NCBI RefSeq assembly: GCF_014230085.1
Contig: NZ_JACHVB010000020.1
Location: 186,001 to 250,000, forward strand
Length of the DNA: 64,000 bases
Source of the DNA: Ruficoccus amylovorans
Lineage (GTDB): Bacteria; Verrucomicrobiota; Verrucomicrobiia; Opitutales; Cerasicoccaceae
Reading direction: 5' to 3'
In this document: positions 24,938 through 33,481 of the stretch, piece by piece
Position numbering within the stretch: the stretch's first letter is position 1
How the letters are laid out: each line of letters opens with the position of its first letter
Translations under genes and position numbers: made by a program
Notes under the pieces: generated by a model
Seen by the model: the letters and a program-made list of their open reading frames with translations, nothing else
Database searches by the model: none
What the model was told of the DNA's origin: nothing

Positions 24938-25249
24938 ATGCAACATCCCGCCACCTCCTACCCTGCCCCGCGTCCGCCCGTCTGCTCACTCCTGTCGCTG
25001 ATTATGCTGGGGCTGGCACCGCTGATCGCCCACGGGCTCTCGTATCTGCTCAAGGAACAGCGCATGCACACGCTCGAAATCGCGATATACATGATCTTCG
25101 CATTCGGCATCTTCAATCTGGCCAGCCTCGTTTTCGCGATTGTTTCCTGCGTGCGCCGCGAACGCTGGGCGCCGTTCTCATGGACCGTACTGGTCCTGAA
25201 TTTCCTCCCCGGCCTCTGGTTGTTCGGAGTTCTTGCCACTAATTTATAA
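24938..25249 (+). CDS. small DUF4190-like membrane protein, 103 aa
   Basis: A 103-aa protein with a proline-rich start (MQHPATSYPAPRPP) and three hydrophobic segments, LLSLIMLGLAPLIAHGLSYL, IYMIFAFGIFNLASLVFAIV and WTVLVLNFLPGLWLFGVLA. The proline-rich start followed by paired helices recalls DUF4190-type proteins, but the match is loose. The ATG at 24938 is preferred to an upstream in-frame ATG at 24836, which would overlap the preceding small gene in another frame. Function unknown. Confidence 0.6.
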   Translation: MQHPATSYPAPRPPVCSLLSLIMLGLAPLIAHGLSYLLKEQRMHTLEIAIYMIFAFGIFNLASLVFAIVSCVRRERWAPFSWTVLVLNFLPGLWLFGVLATNL

Positions 25250-25387
25250 GCCCACGGCCCAAGTTCCTCCGTTTTTCCACCAACCCGCTCCCCTGCCCAA
25301 TCACTGGCCCGCAACACTCCGCCGACCGATCCGATGCGCAAACCGCCTCATTAATCCCTCATAACGTTGCCAACCAATAAAATGCCT

Positions 25388-25417
25388 TTGACAAGACGGC
25401 CCGGGCTGGTGTGTATA
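25388..25417 (+). promoter_or_regulatory. mreB promoter overlapping the upstream GTG
   Basis: Perfect TTGACA (25388-25393), 18-base spacer, TGTATA (25412-25417). The predicted first base is near 25424, which falls on the GTG at 25423 and downstream of the GTG at 25411. If used, the mRNA is leaderless and the 25411 codon is not transcribed. Confidence 0.45.
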
Positions 25418-25422
25418 TCGAC

Positions 25423-26430
25423 GTGCTAGGATTCCTATCCAACGACATTGGTATCGACTTGGGCACGGCGAACTGCCTCGTCTTCGTCCGTGACAAGGGC
25501 ATCGTCCTGCGCGAGCCCAGCGTGGTCGCCGTCTACAACAACACGAAAAAAGTCCGTGCCGTTGGCATTGAGGCCAAGCGCATGCTGGGCCGGACTCCGG
25601 GCAACATCACCGCCCTGCGCCCGATGAAGGACGGGGTCATCGCCGACTTCGAGATCACTGAGGCGATGCTGCGGCACTTCATCCAGAAGGTCGCCCACAA
25701 CACGAAATTTGTCCCGCCACGCGTCGTGGTGGCCGTTCCCTCGGGCATCACCGAGGTCGAGCGCCGCGCGGTCAAGGAATCCGCCATCCACGCCGGAGCC
25801 CGCGAAGTGCTCCTGCTGGAAGAGCCGATGGCCGCCGCCATCGGCGTGGGCCTGCCCATCGAGGAGCCTTCCGCGAACATGATCGTGGACATCGGCGGGG
25901 GCACGACCGAAGTCGCCATTATTTCTCTGGCCGGTGTCGTCTTTACCCGCAGCCTGCGCGTGGGCGGCGACGAGATGGACAACTCCATCATGGCCTACAT
26001 GAAGCGCGCCTACAACCTGATGATCGGCGAACGCTCGGCCGAAGACATCAAGATGCGCATCGGCTCGGCCTACCCGCTCGAAGAGGAGCTGACCATGGAG
26101 GTCAAGGGGCGCGACTCCGTCGCCGGGCTGCCGAAAACCCTCCACATCACCTCGCAGGAGATCCGCGAGGCCCTGGCCGACGTCTTTAACTCGATCATCG
26201 AGGTCGTGCGCTCGGCCCTGGAACGCTGCCCGCCGGAACTTTCCGCCGACCTGGTGGACCGGGGCATCGTCATGGCCGGAGGCGGCTCCATGATCCGCAA
26301 CCTGGACAAGCTTCTGAGCGAAGCCACCGGCCTGCCCGTCATCATCGCCGAAGACCCGCTGAGCGCGGTGGCCAACGGCACGGGCATTGTCCTGCAGGAC
26401 CTCTCCTGGTGGCTCAAGGACGCCAGTTGA
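25423..26430 (+). CDS. mreB: rod shape-determining protein MreB
   Basis: Actin-like MreB, 335 aa from the GTG at 25423 (339 aa from the GTG at 25411). The actin-fold signatures are all present: phosphate 1 (GIDLGTANCLVFV), connect 1, phosphate 2 (MIVDIGGGTTEVAIISL) and the adenosine loop (GIVMAGGGSMIRN). With the later start the N-terminus (MLGFLSNDIGID) has the same length as in B. subtilis MreB, and the promoter favours it. It polymerises under the inner membrane and positions the elongasome. mreC, mreD and mrdA follow in the same direction. Confidence 0.97.
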   Translation: MLGFLSNDIGIDLGTANCLVFVRDKGIVLREPSVVAVYNNTKKVRAVGIEAKRMLGRTPGNITALRPMKDGVIADFEITEAMLRHFIQKVAHNTKFVPPRVVVAVPSGITEVERRAVKESAIHAGAREVLLLEEPMAAAIGVGLPIEEPSANMIVDIGGGTTEVAIISLAGVVFTRSLRVGGDEMDNSIMAYMKRAYNLMIGERSAEDIKMRIGSAYPLEEELTMEVKGRDSVAGLPKTLHITSQEIREALADVFNSIIEVVRSALERCPPELSADLVDRGIVMAGGGSMIRNLDKLLSEATGLPVIIAEDPLSAVANGTGIVLQDLSWWLKDAS

Positions 26431-26456
26431 GCCGTCCGCCGTACCGGGAAGTGTAA

Positions 26457-27344
26457 ATGGCCCTCAAACGCCTGAGCCAGTTCAAGCCGCTCGTGGTGCT
26501 GCTGGTTTTTCTGGTGGCCTGGTGGGTCATGCCGGTCATGCTCAAGCGCTGGATCCAGACCGGTTTTTATGAGTTTCAGGCTCCGATGATGTTCGCCGAG
26601 TCGCAGGTGGAGGATTTGCAGAGCTACTGGACCCTGCGCGGCCAGTCCAAGCGCGAAATGATCGAGGCCGGGCGTGACCTGGCCCGTGAAAACGCCCGGC
26701 TGACCGTGCAGCTTCAGGAGAATCGCACGCTCTCGGACGAAGCCTCGCGGCTCGAAGCCCTGCTTGAACTGCCCTCGCACCCGGATTTCCGCTACGAGGT
26801 GGCCCGCGTGGCCCGTCGCGAACTCTCCGCCTGGTGGCAGCAGATCGTCATCCGCAAAGGGGCCAACTACGGCATTCCCGTCGGGGCAGCCGTCATCTAC
26901 AAGGGCGGCGTGGTGGGCCGTGTGCGCGAGGTCCACGCCTACACCGCCGTGGTGGAGCTGATCTCCAGCAGCGGGTTTCGCATGGCGGCCAATGTGGCCG
27001 GTGAGGACCGCCCCGTCACTTATCAAGGACTGCTCAATCCCCCCTTCAGCAACCCGATGGGCGAAGTGCTCAACGTCCCGGCCTCTGTCAAGGTTTCCCC
27101 GTCGCAGCCGCTGCGGCTGGTTTCCTCGCGGCTGGGCGGTATTTTTCCCGAAGGGCTGACCATCGGCCAGGTGGTCGAGCTGACGCCGGGCTCGGATGGT
27201 TTTTTTCAACAAGGGCGCGTGCAGCTTAACCCCGATCTGGGGGCCTTGCGCGAAGTCGCGATCATCGTCCCCATCGAGCAGGAGGGAACGGCCCTCGCCG
27301 TCGAGCCTTCCGCCGCCAGCCGGGAGGGCCAAGGTGGAAATTGA
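26457..27344 (+). CDS. mreC: rod shape-determining protein MreC
   Basis: A 295-aa protein with one N-terminal membrane helix (PLVVLLVFLVAWWVMPVML), a coiled-coil region (about 60-105) and the periplasmic double beta-barrel of MreC (VARVARRELSAWWQQIVIRKG, GAAVIYKGGVVGRVREVH, GGIFPEGLTIGQV). It links MreB and MreD to the penicillin-binding protein in the elongation complex. It begins 26 bases after mreB and overlaps mreD by 11 bases. Confidence 0.95.
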   Translation: MALKRLSQFKPLVVLLVFLVAWWVMPVMLKRWIQTGFYEFQAPMMFAESQVEDLQSYWTLRGQSKREMIEAGRDLARENARLTVQLQENRTLSDEASRLEALLELPSHPDFRYEVARVARRELSAWWQQIVIRKGANYGIPVGAAVIYKGGVVGRVREVHAYTAVVELISSSGFRMAANVAGEDRPVTYQGLLNPPFSNPMGEVLNVPASVKVSPSQPLRLVSSRLGGIFPEGLTIGQVVELTPGSDGFFQQGRVQLNPDLGALREVAIIVPIEQEGTALAVEPSAASREGQGGN

Positions 27345-27858
27345 CCTGCGCGGCTGGCTCCTGATGGGCAGCAACGCGCTGCTGTACTGGCTGCTGCAAA
27401 TGCTCAACGACGTGTCCGGCGCGAGCGGGATCACCCTGAGCCTGAACGCACTCTATCTGGTCATTCCGGCGGCGTGCATGCGCCAGCGCTGGGCGCTGCT
27501 GCTGGTCTTTGCCACCGGATGGCTGATCGATGCGCCGCTGCCGGTCGCCTTTGGCTTTCATTCGATCATCTTCGCCATCGTAGTGACGCTCCTGCACGCC
27601 TTTCAGCGGGGACTCTCGCGCGCGGGACTGGGACAACTGGTTCTGGTCGCGCTCGGGGTCAATACCGTGCTCATCCTCGTGCAAAGCCTGCTCCTGGCCG
27701 GACCCCTGCTGGGCAACGGTGCCTATTGGGTCCGCATTGCCAGCGACCTGGCGTTTTCCTCGCTGGCACTGCCGCTGATCGGCTGGTGGTTTTTCAGTTG
27801 GGAGCGCTGGCTGCTCATGATCTGCGGTTCCGGCTCGGAAGCCCCTGAAACTACCTAA
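27334..27858 (+). CDS. mreD: rod shape-determining protein MreD
   Basis: A 174-aa hydrophobic protein with about five membrane helices, placed between mreC and the PBP2 gene as in most rod-shape operons. MreD is poorly conserved, so the call relies on position, length and topology. I chose the GTG at 27334 (VEIDLRGWLLMGSN), which overlaps the end of mreC by 11 bases; longer starts would lie inside mreC. A run of T follows the stop, but I see no good hairpin with it. Confidence 0.85.
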   Translation: MEIDLRGWLLMGSNALLYWLLQMLNDVSGASGITLSLNALYLVIPAACMRQRWALLLVFATGWLIDAPLPVAFGFHSIIFAIVVTLLHAFQRGLSRAGLGQLVLVALGVNTVLILVQSLLLAGPLLGNGAYWVRIASDLAFSSLALPLIGWWFFSWERWLLMICGSGSEAPETT

Positions 27859-27941
27859 GCCCGGAGTTTTTTTTCGAACTTTCGCTTCCCTGTCGTAGTC
27901 AGTAGTCGTAGGTTTACTATTTTCGGGAATCCGCCAAGCAC

Positions 27942-29870
27942 ATGAAGTTCGACCATTTCAAACTGTGGAATTCGCGACTGAATATCTTCTTTCTGGTGTT
28001 CGGGCTGATGTTCATGGTGTTGGCGGGCGGACTGGCCTGGCGGCAACTCATTCTCCAGGGCGAGTGGAAGGCCAAGGAGGAGCGGCAAAATATGCGACGT
28101 GTCATCCAGCCAGGGCCGCGCGGTGACATCCTCGACCGCCACGGCAACATCCTAGTCGGCAACCGGCCGCGCTTCTCCGCCGTGGTGTACCTGCGCGAGC
28201 TGCGCGAAGAGTTCGACAAGGAGTACTCGAAGCTCATCAACACCCTACGCGAGAAACACCGCGAGGAGAACCCCGACACGCCCTTTAGCTTCGACTGGCA
28301 GGAACTACGTTGGGAATCACGCCGGATCGTCCTCCAGCGCTACCTGGACCAGATCAACGCCATCCTTGGCACCGATGACACCGTGACCCTGCGCGACCTC
28401 CAGCGCCACTACTGGAGCAAGCTGCTCATGCCCTTCCCGCTCATGGGCGATCTCGAACCCGAGGAGTACGCCCGTCTCATCGAGCAGCTCCCGCTCGGTT
28501 CCCCCATTGACATCTACACCGACACCGCGCGGGACTATCCCTTCGGCCCCACCGCCTGCCACACGCTCGGCTACGTCGTGGCCAACCCCGAGGGCATCAA
28601 GGAAGACGCTATCCCCGGTGAGGACCTGAAAACCTTTCACTACAAAAGCGAGGTGGGCAAAAACGGTCTCGAAAAAGCCTTCGATGACCAGCTCCAGGGC
28701 ACCAGCGGGGGCGAAATCTGGGTCGTTGACCGCTTCCAGTTCCAGTACGACAAGCCGCTGGTTGAAATCCCCGCCAAGCAGGGCGCGAACGTCATCACCA
28801 GCCTCGACATCGACCTGCAACTGGCGGCCGAGGAAGCCATGAGTGACAAGACCGGGGCCGCTGTCGCCATCGACATCAAAACCGGCGAAGTCCTTGTCCT
28901 CGCCAGCAAGCCCGGTTACAATCTGAACGACTTCTCCCCCTTCATCCGGCAGGAGGCATGGAATCAGGCCGTCGAGCAGGGCGCGCTCTACAACCGCGCC
29001 ACCCAGGGGCTTTATGCGCCCGGCTCGACCTTCAAGATGATCACCGCTATCGCCGCCTTGCGCAACGGCATGGTCGGTGCCAACGAGTACCTCGAATGCG
29101 GCACCCACTTCCGCGTGGGCAACCGCCTTTTCCCCGAGCACAGCCACGCCAGTTTCGGCCAAGTGGACCTGCGCAAGGCCCTGCAAAAGAGCAGCAACGT
29201 GTACTTTTACCAAGTCGGCCTGCGGGCCGGGATCGAAAACATCGCCGCCGAAGCCAAGCGCCTCGGTCTGGGCGAGCCGACCGGCATTGAAATTCCCTAC
29301 GAGGCCACCCGCATGATCGTTCCCACCCCCGCCTGGCGCAAGGAGCGCGACGGACGCCCCTGGACTCAGGGCGACACGGCCAATGTCTCCATCGGCCAGG
29401 GCGACCTCTTCGTCACGCCGCTCCAGATGGCAGCCTTCGCGGCTTCGCTGGCCCGCCGCGAGACCCACACGCGCGTGACACTCCTGCACGACCCCGAGCA
29501 AAAGCCCGTCAACCACGGCGGCGAACCGCTCGGGCTCGACGACGCTCAGTACCGGGCCATCGTCGAGGGCATGGAAGCCGCCGCCGGCCCCGAGGGCACG
29601 GCCCGTTTTGCCATGGTGGACGGCGTGCAGATCGCCGGAAAAACCGGCACCGCCCAGGTCAAGCGCCCCAGTGGCAAGATTACCCTGGCCTGGTTCCTGG
29701 GCTTCGCCCCGGCGGAAAATCCGCAAATCGCCGTCGCGGTGGTCATGGAGGGCCTCGTCCCCGGCGACCACTACGCCGGTGGTAAAACCGCCGCCCCTGT
29801 CGCCCGCGCGATTTTCGAGACCTACTTCGCCGACAAGGATCTCTCCGATCTCCTCGCCCAGGGCGACTAA
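27942..29870 (+). CDS. mrdA: penicillin-binding protein 2 (elongation transpeptidase)
   Basis: A 642-aa class B penicillin-binding protein. It has one N-terminal membrane helix (IFFLVFGLMFMVLAGGLA), a dimerisation/pedestal domain starting at GPRGDILDRHGNILV, and a transpeptidase domain. The catalytic motifs are STFK (in YAPGSTFKMITA), SSN (KSSNVYFY) and KTGT (AGKTGTAQV). It crosslinks peptidoglycan during lateral growth with RodA and MreBCD. rodA is not in the window. Sequence IGQGDLFVTPLQMA is typical of the family. Confidence 0.95.
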   Translation: MKFDHFKLWNSRLNIFFLVFGLMFMVLAGGLAWRQLILQGEWKAKEERQNMRRVIQPGPRGDILDRHGNILVGNRPRFSAVVYLRELREEFDKEYSKLINTLREKHREENPDTPFSFDWQELRWESRRIVLQRYLDQINAILGTDDTVTLRDLQRHYWSKLLMPFPLMGDLEPEEYARLIEQLPLGSPIDIYTDTARDYPFGPTACHTLGYVVANPEGIKEDAIPGEDLKTFHYKSEVGKNGLEKAFDDQLQGTSGGEIWVVDRFQFQYDKPLVEIPAKQGANVITSLDIDLQLAAEEAMSDKTGAAVAIDIKTGEVLVLASKPGYNLNDFSPFIRQEAWNQAVEQGALYNRATQGLYAPGSTFKMITAIAALRNGMVGANEYLECGTHFRVGNRLFPEHSHASFGQVDLRKALQKSSNVYFYQVGLRAGIENIAAEAKRLGLGEPTGIEIPYEATRMIVPTPAWRKERDGRPWTQGDTANVSIGQGDLFVTPLQMAAFAASLARRETHTRVTLLHDPEQKPVNHGGEPLGLDDAQYRAIVEGMEAAAGPEGTARFAMVDGVQIAGKTGTAQVKRPSGKITLAWFLGFAPAENPQIAVAVVMEGLVPGDHYAGGKTAAPVARAIFETYFADKDLSDLLAQGD

Positions 29871-30098
29871 CGCGCAATGCGGTTTCGTCTTAAATAATAC
29901 TGTGGCCACAGCGCACACAGAGAAAGCACGGTACACACAACGTTTTTATCTTTTGAAAGCCCTTTGCGGTTAAAAACAAAAACCGTCCAGCTACAACAAC
30001 GAAGGGAGGCCGACAGTATACCTGAACAGGCTTCTCCGTCTCATCCGGCGTTATGCCATTTCCCAGTCGAATGGTATAAGCTATTGGCGGAAAGGGTC

Positions 30099-31004
30099 TT
30101 ACTTGCTTAAGAGATCCTTGGCCTGATCGAGAATTTCCCGTTCCTCAGCGGTCAGGGAAGCGAAGCCTTCGTGGTTGATCTTGTCGAGGATGCGGTCCAC
30201 TTCCTTGCGCAAGGCGGCGCGATTGCTCAGGTTGAGCTTGAATGGGCGGTGGCTTCCGGCAGCGGCCTTTTTTTTGCGGACCCAGGCGGGCGGTTCGATG
30301 CTGATCTTGCGCCGGGGCATCCAGGGCGCGCTCAGGGCGTTGAGGCCGTAGCGGAAGTACAGCCAGCCCACCAGCATGCCGCCCAGGTGGGCGGACCAGC
30401 CGACCGGCCCCATGTCCAGAATTGGGGCCAGCCCGAACAACTGCGGGATCTCATAAAACAGGAAGCCCCCGCCGTTAATCCCAACGGCGATCCACAGCAG
30501 CCACTTCGGCTGAAACGTCACCGGCAGAATAAAAAACAGCAACAGCGTGATGGGCTGGTTCGGGTGCATCAGGCAGAACAGTATCAGCAGCCCGAAGGAG
30601 GCCGCCGAAGCGCCGATCAGGAGGCTGGCTGGCGAGGTCAGGTGCACCAGCGCCCAGAGGACTCCCCCGGCCACGATCATGGCCACGCAGAGCTGGGTCA
30701 GCCGCTTGTGGCCGACATCCGGCAGCAGTGCCCGCCCGAGGAAGAAAATCCCCAGCCCGTTGCCCAGGATGTGCCAGAACCCGCCGTGAAGCAGCGCGTA
30801 GCTTGCCAGCGTCCAGACCTTGAACGAGAGGACGTTACCGACGCTGAGGGCCACCCAACCAGTCAGCAGTGGCCCCATCCCGAACCACACCCCGAGCAGG
30901 TGTTGCAGGACAAAGCCGCCCGCCAGCACCCCCAGGAACCAGTACAGATACGGAACGGCCTTTCCTGCCGGTTCCGCGCGCATGTAAGGTCTATCGTAAA
31001 GCAT
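30099..31004 (-). CDS. rhomboid-family intramembrane serine protease
   Basis: A 301-aa integral membrane protein with six or so helices and the rhomboid dyad: Ser in GASAASFGLL and His in WSAHLGGMLVGWLYF. The first-loop WR motif is not clear. After the membrane domain a basic, soluble C-terminal region of about 90 residues ends with NHEGFASLTAEEREILDQA, a short helical tail common in Verrucomicrobiota and Bacteroidota rhomboids. It cleaves membrane-spanning substrates; the target is unknown. It diverges from the ferredoxin gene. Confidence 0.9.
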   Translation of the reverse strand: MLYDRPYMRAEPAGKAVPYLYWFLGVLAGGFVLQHLLGVWFGMGPLLTGWVALSVGNVLSFKVWTLASYALLHGGFWHILGNGLGIFFLGRALLPDVGHKRLTQLCVAMIVAGGVLWALVHLTSPASLLIGASAASFGLLILFCLMHPNQPITLLLFFILPVTFQPKWLLWIAVGINGGGFLFYEIPQLFGLAPILDMGPVGWSAHLGGMLVGWLYFRYGLNALSAPWMPRRKISIEPPAWVRKKKAAAGSHRPFKLNLSNRAALRKEVDRILDKINHEGFASLTAEEREILDQAKDLLSK

Positions 31005-31106
31005 TTATTCCTTCCAGACGGCCCCGCCAACTGGGCGGATGGCTCCGTAAAAGCCGAAACAGTGCCCAAAACCTTCCGTCTGGCAAATATATATTCAAAT
31101 CATAAC

Positions 31107-31133
31107 TTGACGCCCCCCTGTCCAAAGAATTAT
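31107..31133 (+). promoter_or_regulatory. possible ferredoxin promoter
   Basis: TTGACG (31107-31112) and AATTAT (31128-31133, four of six consensus bases) are separated by 15 bases, shorter than usual. The region just upstream is AT-rich (ATATATATTCAAATCATAAC). The start codon at 31147 would lie about seven bases from the first transcribed base. Confidence 0.3.
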
Positions 31134-31146
31134 TGGATGCTCCCTT

Positions 31147-31386
31147 ATGGCTGATAAAGGTGACAAATGGCCCGAGAACATTTCCGGTAAATTCTATGTC
31201 GATGAGCAATGCATCGACTGCGATCTGTGCCGCGAGACGGCGCCGGATTTCTTCGCTCGTAATGATGACGGCGGTTATTCCTACGTCTATAAGCAACCCG
31301 AGTCCCAGGAGGACATCGACATGTGCATGGAAGCCCTCGAAGGCTGCCCGGTCGAGGCCATCGGTGACGACGGCGAGGAAGACTAG
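31147..31386 (+). CDS. 4Fe-4S single-cluster ferredoxin
   Basis: A 79-aa acidic ferredoxin of the Fer4_15 type. Three cluster ligands lie in CIDCDLC and the fourth in EGCPVEAIG; an extra cysteine occurs in DMCMEA. It carries one [4Fe-4S] cluster and would shuttle electrons in the cytoplasm; the partner enzyme is not adjacent. The length is normal for the group. Confidence 0.92.
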   Translation: MADKGDKWPENISGKFYVDEQCIDCDLCRETAPDFFARNDDGGYSYVYKQPESQEDIDMCMEALEGCPVEAIGDDGEED

Positions 31387-31449
31387 GCTCTCTCTTTTAT
31401 AACGCATTACTCTATTTGCCTTGCGGCCACCGGCCGCAGTTCATGTAGC

Positions 31450-31608
31450 ATGCCCAGGCCGAGACGTACCCGTACCAAAGTCGTCAAGACCAACGTTCGA
31501 CGCGTCGTCAAATGGAAGCGGCGGCATAACTATGCCCCCTATATCATTTTATTCCTGCTGCTGCTGATAGGCATTCTCGCGGTCATTTTTCAGGATTACC
31601 TGCGTTGA
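31450..31608 (+). CDS. small basic single-span membrane protein, 52 aa
   Basis: A short open frame with a strongly basic N-terminus (MPRPRRTRTKVVKTNVRRVV) followed by one hydrophobic helix (YAPYIILFLLLLIGILAVIF) and the end QDYLR. A good intrinsic terminator follows 45 bases after the stop. The charge pattern suits a protein anchored with its N-terminus in the cytoplasm. Function unknown; I know no family. Confidence 0.6.
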   Translation: MPRPRRTRTKVVKTNVRRVVKWKRRHNYAPYIILFLLLLIGILAVIFQDYLR

Positions 31609-31653
31609 GCGGCTTCCGAGGGCCACCCCTCGGCAGATCACATATTTTCAACG

Positions 31654-31689
31654 ATACGGAGCAGGCAGTTTGCCGCTCCGTATTTTTTT
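31654..31689 (+). terminator. intrinsic terminator
   Basis: A nine-base stem ATACGGAGC / GCTCCGTAT is extended inward by GGCA-GTT-TGCC and followed by seven T. It lies 45 bases after the 52-aa membrane protein gene and should stop transcription from the ferredoxin side. Confidence 0.85.
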
Positions 31690-31763
31690 GCCTGAGCAAA
31701 AAGAGGCTTGGGCGAAATCTAGCTATGAATTTTGGGGTTCTGCCCCAAGGCTTATGCCAGAAA

Positions 31764-31917
31764 CTAGTGTCCCGTTAGCTTAGTTCCTGATAAAAACATT
31801 TTCACCGCAGAGGCGCAAAGACGCAGAGCGAACTCTGTATCCACGAAGTTTTCTGTGCTTCTTGTGCCTTTTTGTGGCCATTAACATTTGTTAAGAACTT
31901 AGCTAACACGACACTAG
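31764..31917 (+). mobile_element. CTAG-ended hairpin element, copy C
   Basis: The cleanest isolated copy, 154 bp, with CTAG at both ends. The terminal inverted repeats begin GTGTCCCGTTAGCTTAG on the left and, as the reverse complement, GTGTCGTGTTAGCTAAG on the right. The core contains GCAGAGGCGCAAAGACGCAG and a partner arm TTCTTGTGCCTTTTTGTGG. No reading frame fits inside. Confidence 0.85.
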
Positions 31918-31968
31918 CGCGATTTAAATAGAGTCGTAGCCGGCTGCTCAAAGACCGAATGCCTACAG

Positions 31969-32003
31969 TATTTTTTGAAACGCTCTAAGCTGACAGGCCC
32001 TAG
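31969..32003 (-). repeat. degenerate element end at the trkH stop
   Basis: Read leftward from the trkH stop the sequence is CTAGGGCCTGTCAGCTTAG, which resembles the element end CTAGTGTCCCGTTAGCTTAG with several changes and one deletion. It suggests an old, decayed insertion at this stop codon. Confidence 0.4.
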
Positions 32004-33475
32004 CTGAACCGCTTCCAGAGCGAAGGGGTAAAGAGCACCAGAACGGCATACAGCTCCAAGCGTCCCATAATCATGAGCAGCGCCAGGAATATCTTGGCCG
32101 CCTCGCTGAAATACGAGTAGTTCAGGGTTGGGCCGACCTCGTTGAAGCCCGGCCCGACGTTGAACAGGCAGGCCAGCATGGCCGAAAAGCAGCCCTCGAA
32201 ACTGAGTTCGTGCTGGAGCAAGGCGAGCACCGGCAACGAGAGCAGACAGACGATGGCTAACAGTACGATGTAGTTGATAACGTTTTCCTGGTCGTCCTTG
32301 TCGAGGATGCGGCCATTCATGTGCATCGGGCGGACAACCCGCGTCCGGAATGCCCGCTCGATCTGTTGGCGGGCCACCTTCAGGGCCACGACCACACGTA
32401 CGACCTTGGTGCCGCCACCGGTCGAGCCCGAGCAACCGCCGACGATCATCGCCATCATCAGGAGCGTATGGACGACATTGGGCCACATCTGGAAGTCCGC
32501 CGTGGAAAAGCCCGTGCTCGTCATCAGCGAAACCGCCTGAAAGGTGCTCACGCGCAGGGCCTCATTGAAATCGCCCACCACACCTTCGCCCAGCAGGATG
32601 AGCGTGATCAGGATGCTGAAGGTCCCCATGATGATCAGGTAGGCAATAAACTCCGTGTTGCGCCAGACATGACGGAAGTCGCATTTGACCATGCGCAACA
32701 TGACAAAAAAGCTCGTGCCGCCCAGGGCCATAAAAAGCGTCACCATCCACTCGATCGTCGGACTCTGAAAGGCCCCTACGCTGCTGTTGTAGGTGCTGAA
32801 CCCTCCCGTCGAAACCGTGGCGAACATGTGGCAGAGCGCGTCAAACCAGTTCATCCCGCACAGGTGAAAAACCACCGCGCAGAGTGCCGACAGCCCGAGG
32901 TACACGTACATGATCTGAAGCACGCCGTGCTGCACACGCCCCGAGTCGATGTCGGTCGAGTGGCCCGAGGATTCGTTGGAAAAGAGGATTTTCGCCCCCG
33001 CGCCGAGCGAGGACAGCAGTGCCACGAAGAACACCACCACCCCGAGGCCGCCGATCCACTGGCTCAGGCAACGCCAGAATAGCAGGCTGGTCGGGATGCT
33101 CTCCAGATTGCTGAAGACCGAGGCACCCGTGGTGGTCAGGCCCGAGGCGGTTTCAAAGATCGAGTCCGCAACGGAGGCCTCCTCCAGAATGAGATAGTAC
33201 GGGAGCGCGCCGATCACGCTGGCCAGGATCCACCCCAGCCCGATCACGGCGAGGGCTTCCTTGCGCAGGAGCTTGTTACCCGCGCCACGGCCCAGCAGCA
33301 TGCAGATCAGGGCCAGCGCCACCGCCACCGCGCTGCAAATCAGCCATTCGTCAAGGACGCCGTCCTCGCGCACCGAGGTGTCAAAGGTCTGCCCCATCCC
33401 CAAGCAGATGAGGAAGGCGACGGCCAGCGTCGTCACGATGACGCTGAGCAGTTTACTAATGATCCGGTAGTTCAT
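32000..33475 (-). CDS. trkH: Trk/Ktr-type potassium uptake channel TrkH
   Basis: A 491-aa TrkH/KtrB channel subunit with four M1-P-M2 repeats. The selectivity-filter regions are visible: ASGLTTTGASVF, FATVSTGGFSTYN, AVSLMTSTGFSTADF and FNVGPGFNEVGPT. It imports K+ with the gating ring formed by TrkA, encoded immediately upstream on the same strand with a 6-base gap. The TAG stop is part of a CTAG followed by a decayed repeat end. Confidence 0.96.
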   Translation of the reverse strand: MNYRIISKLLSVIVTTLAVAFLICLGMGQTFDTSVREDGVLDEWLICSAVAVALALICMLLGRGAGNKLLRKEALAVIGLGWILASVIGALPYYLILEEASVADSIFETASGLTTTGASVFSNLESIPTSLLFWRCLSQWIGGLGVVVFFVALLSSLGAGAKILFSNESSGHSTDIDSGRVQHGVLQIMYVYLGLSALCAVVFHLCGMNWFDALCHMFATVSTGGFSTYNSSVGAFQSPTIEWMVTLFMALGGTSFFVMLRMVKCDFRHVWRNTEFIAYLIIMGTFSILITLILLGEGVVGDFNEALRVSTFQAVSLMTSTGFSTADFQMWPNVVHTLLMMAMIVGGCSGSTGGGTKVVRVVVALKVARQQIERAFRTRVVRPMHMNGRILDKDDQENVINYIVLLAIVCLLSLPVLALLQHELSFEGCFSAMLACLFNVGPGFNEVGPTLNYSYFSEAAKIFLALLMIMGRLELYAVLVLFTPSLWKRFS

Positions 33476-33481
33476 CCGCGC

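Larger units (their letters stand above)
31609..31999. other. non-coding gap with terminator, repeat copy C and a degenerate repeat end
   Basis: This gap of about 390 bases between the small membrane protein and trkH contains an intrinsic terminator (31654-31689), a GGGG-TTCT-CCCC type hairpin near 31733-31750, the full repeat copy C (31764-31917) and a degenerate repeat end abutting the trkH stop. I see no gene. A leftward open frame ending at 31914 overlaps trkH in another frame and is not credible. Confidence 0.6.

Noticed and set aside
25435-29936. Long antisense open frames of 236-539 codons opposite mreB, mreC and mrdA
   Set aside because: High GC removes stop codons from the antisense frames. 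The translated products are low-complexity (Gly, His, Val, Asp-rich) and lie fully inside well-supported genes. The same holds for long frames opposite mgtE, purK, mutS and ilvD.
31914-32486. Leftward 190-codon open frame ending in repeat copy C
   Set aside because: It overlaps trkH in a different frame and its composition is Arg/Pro/Gly-rich. Its stop falls in the repeat end only by chance of the CTAG.
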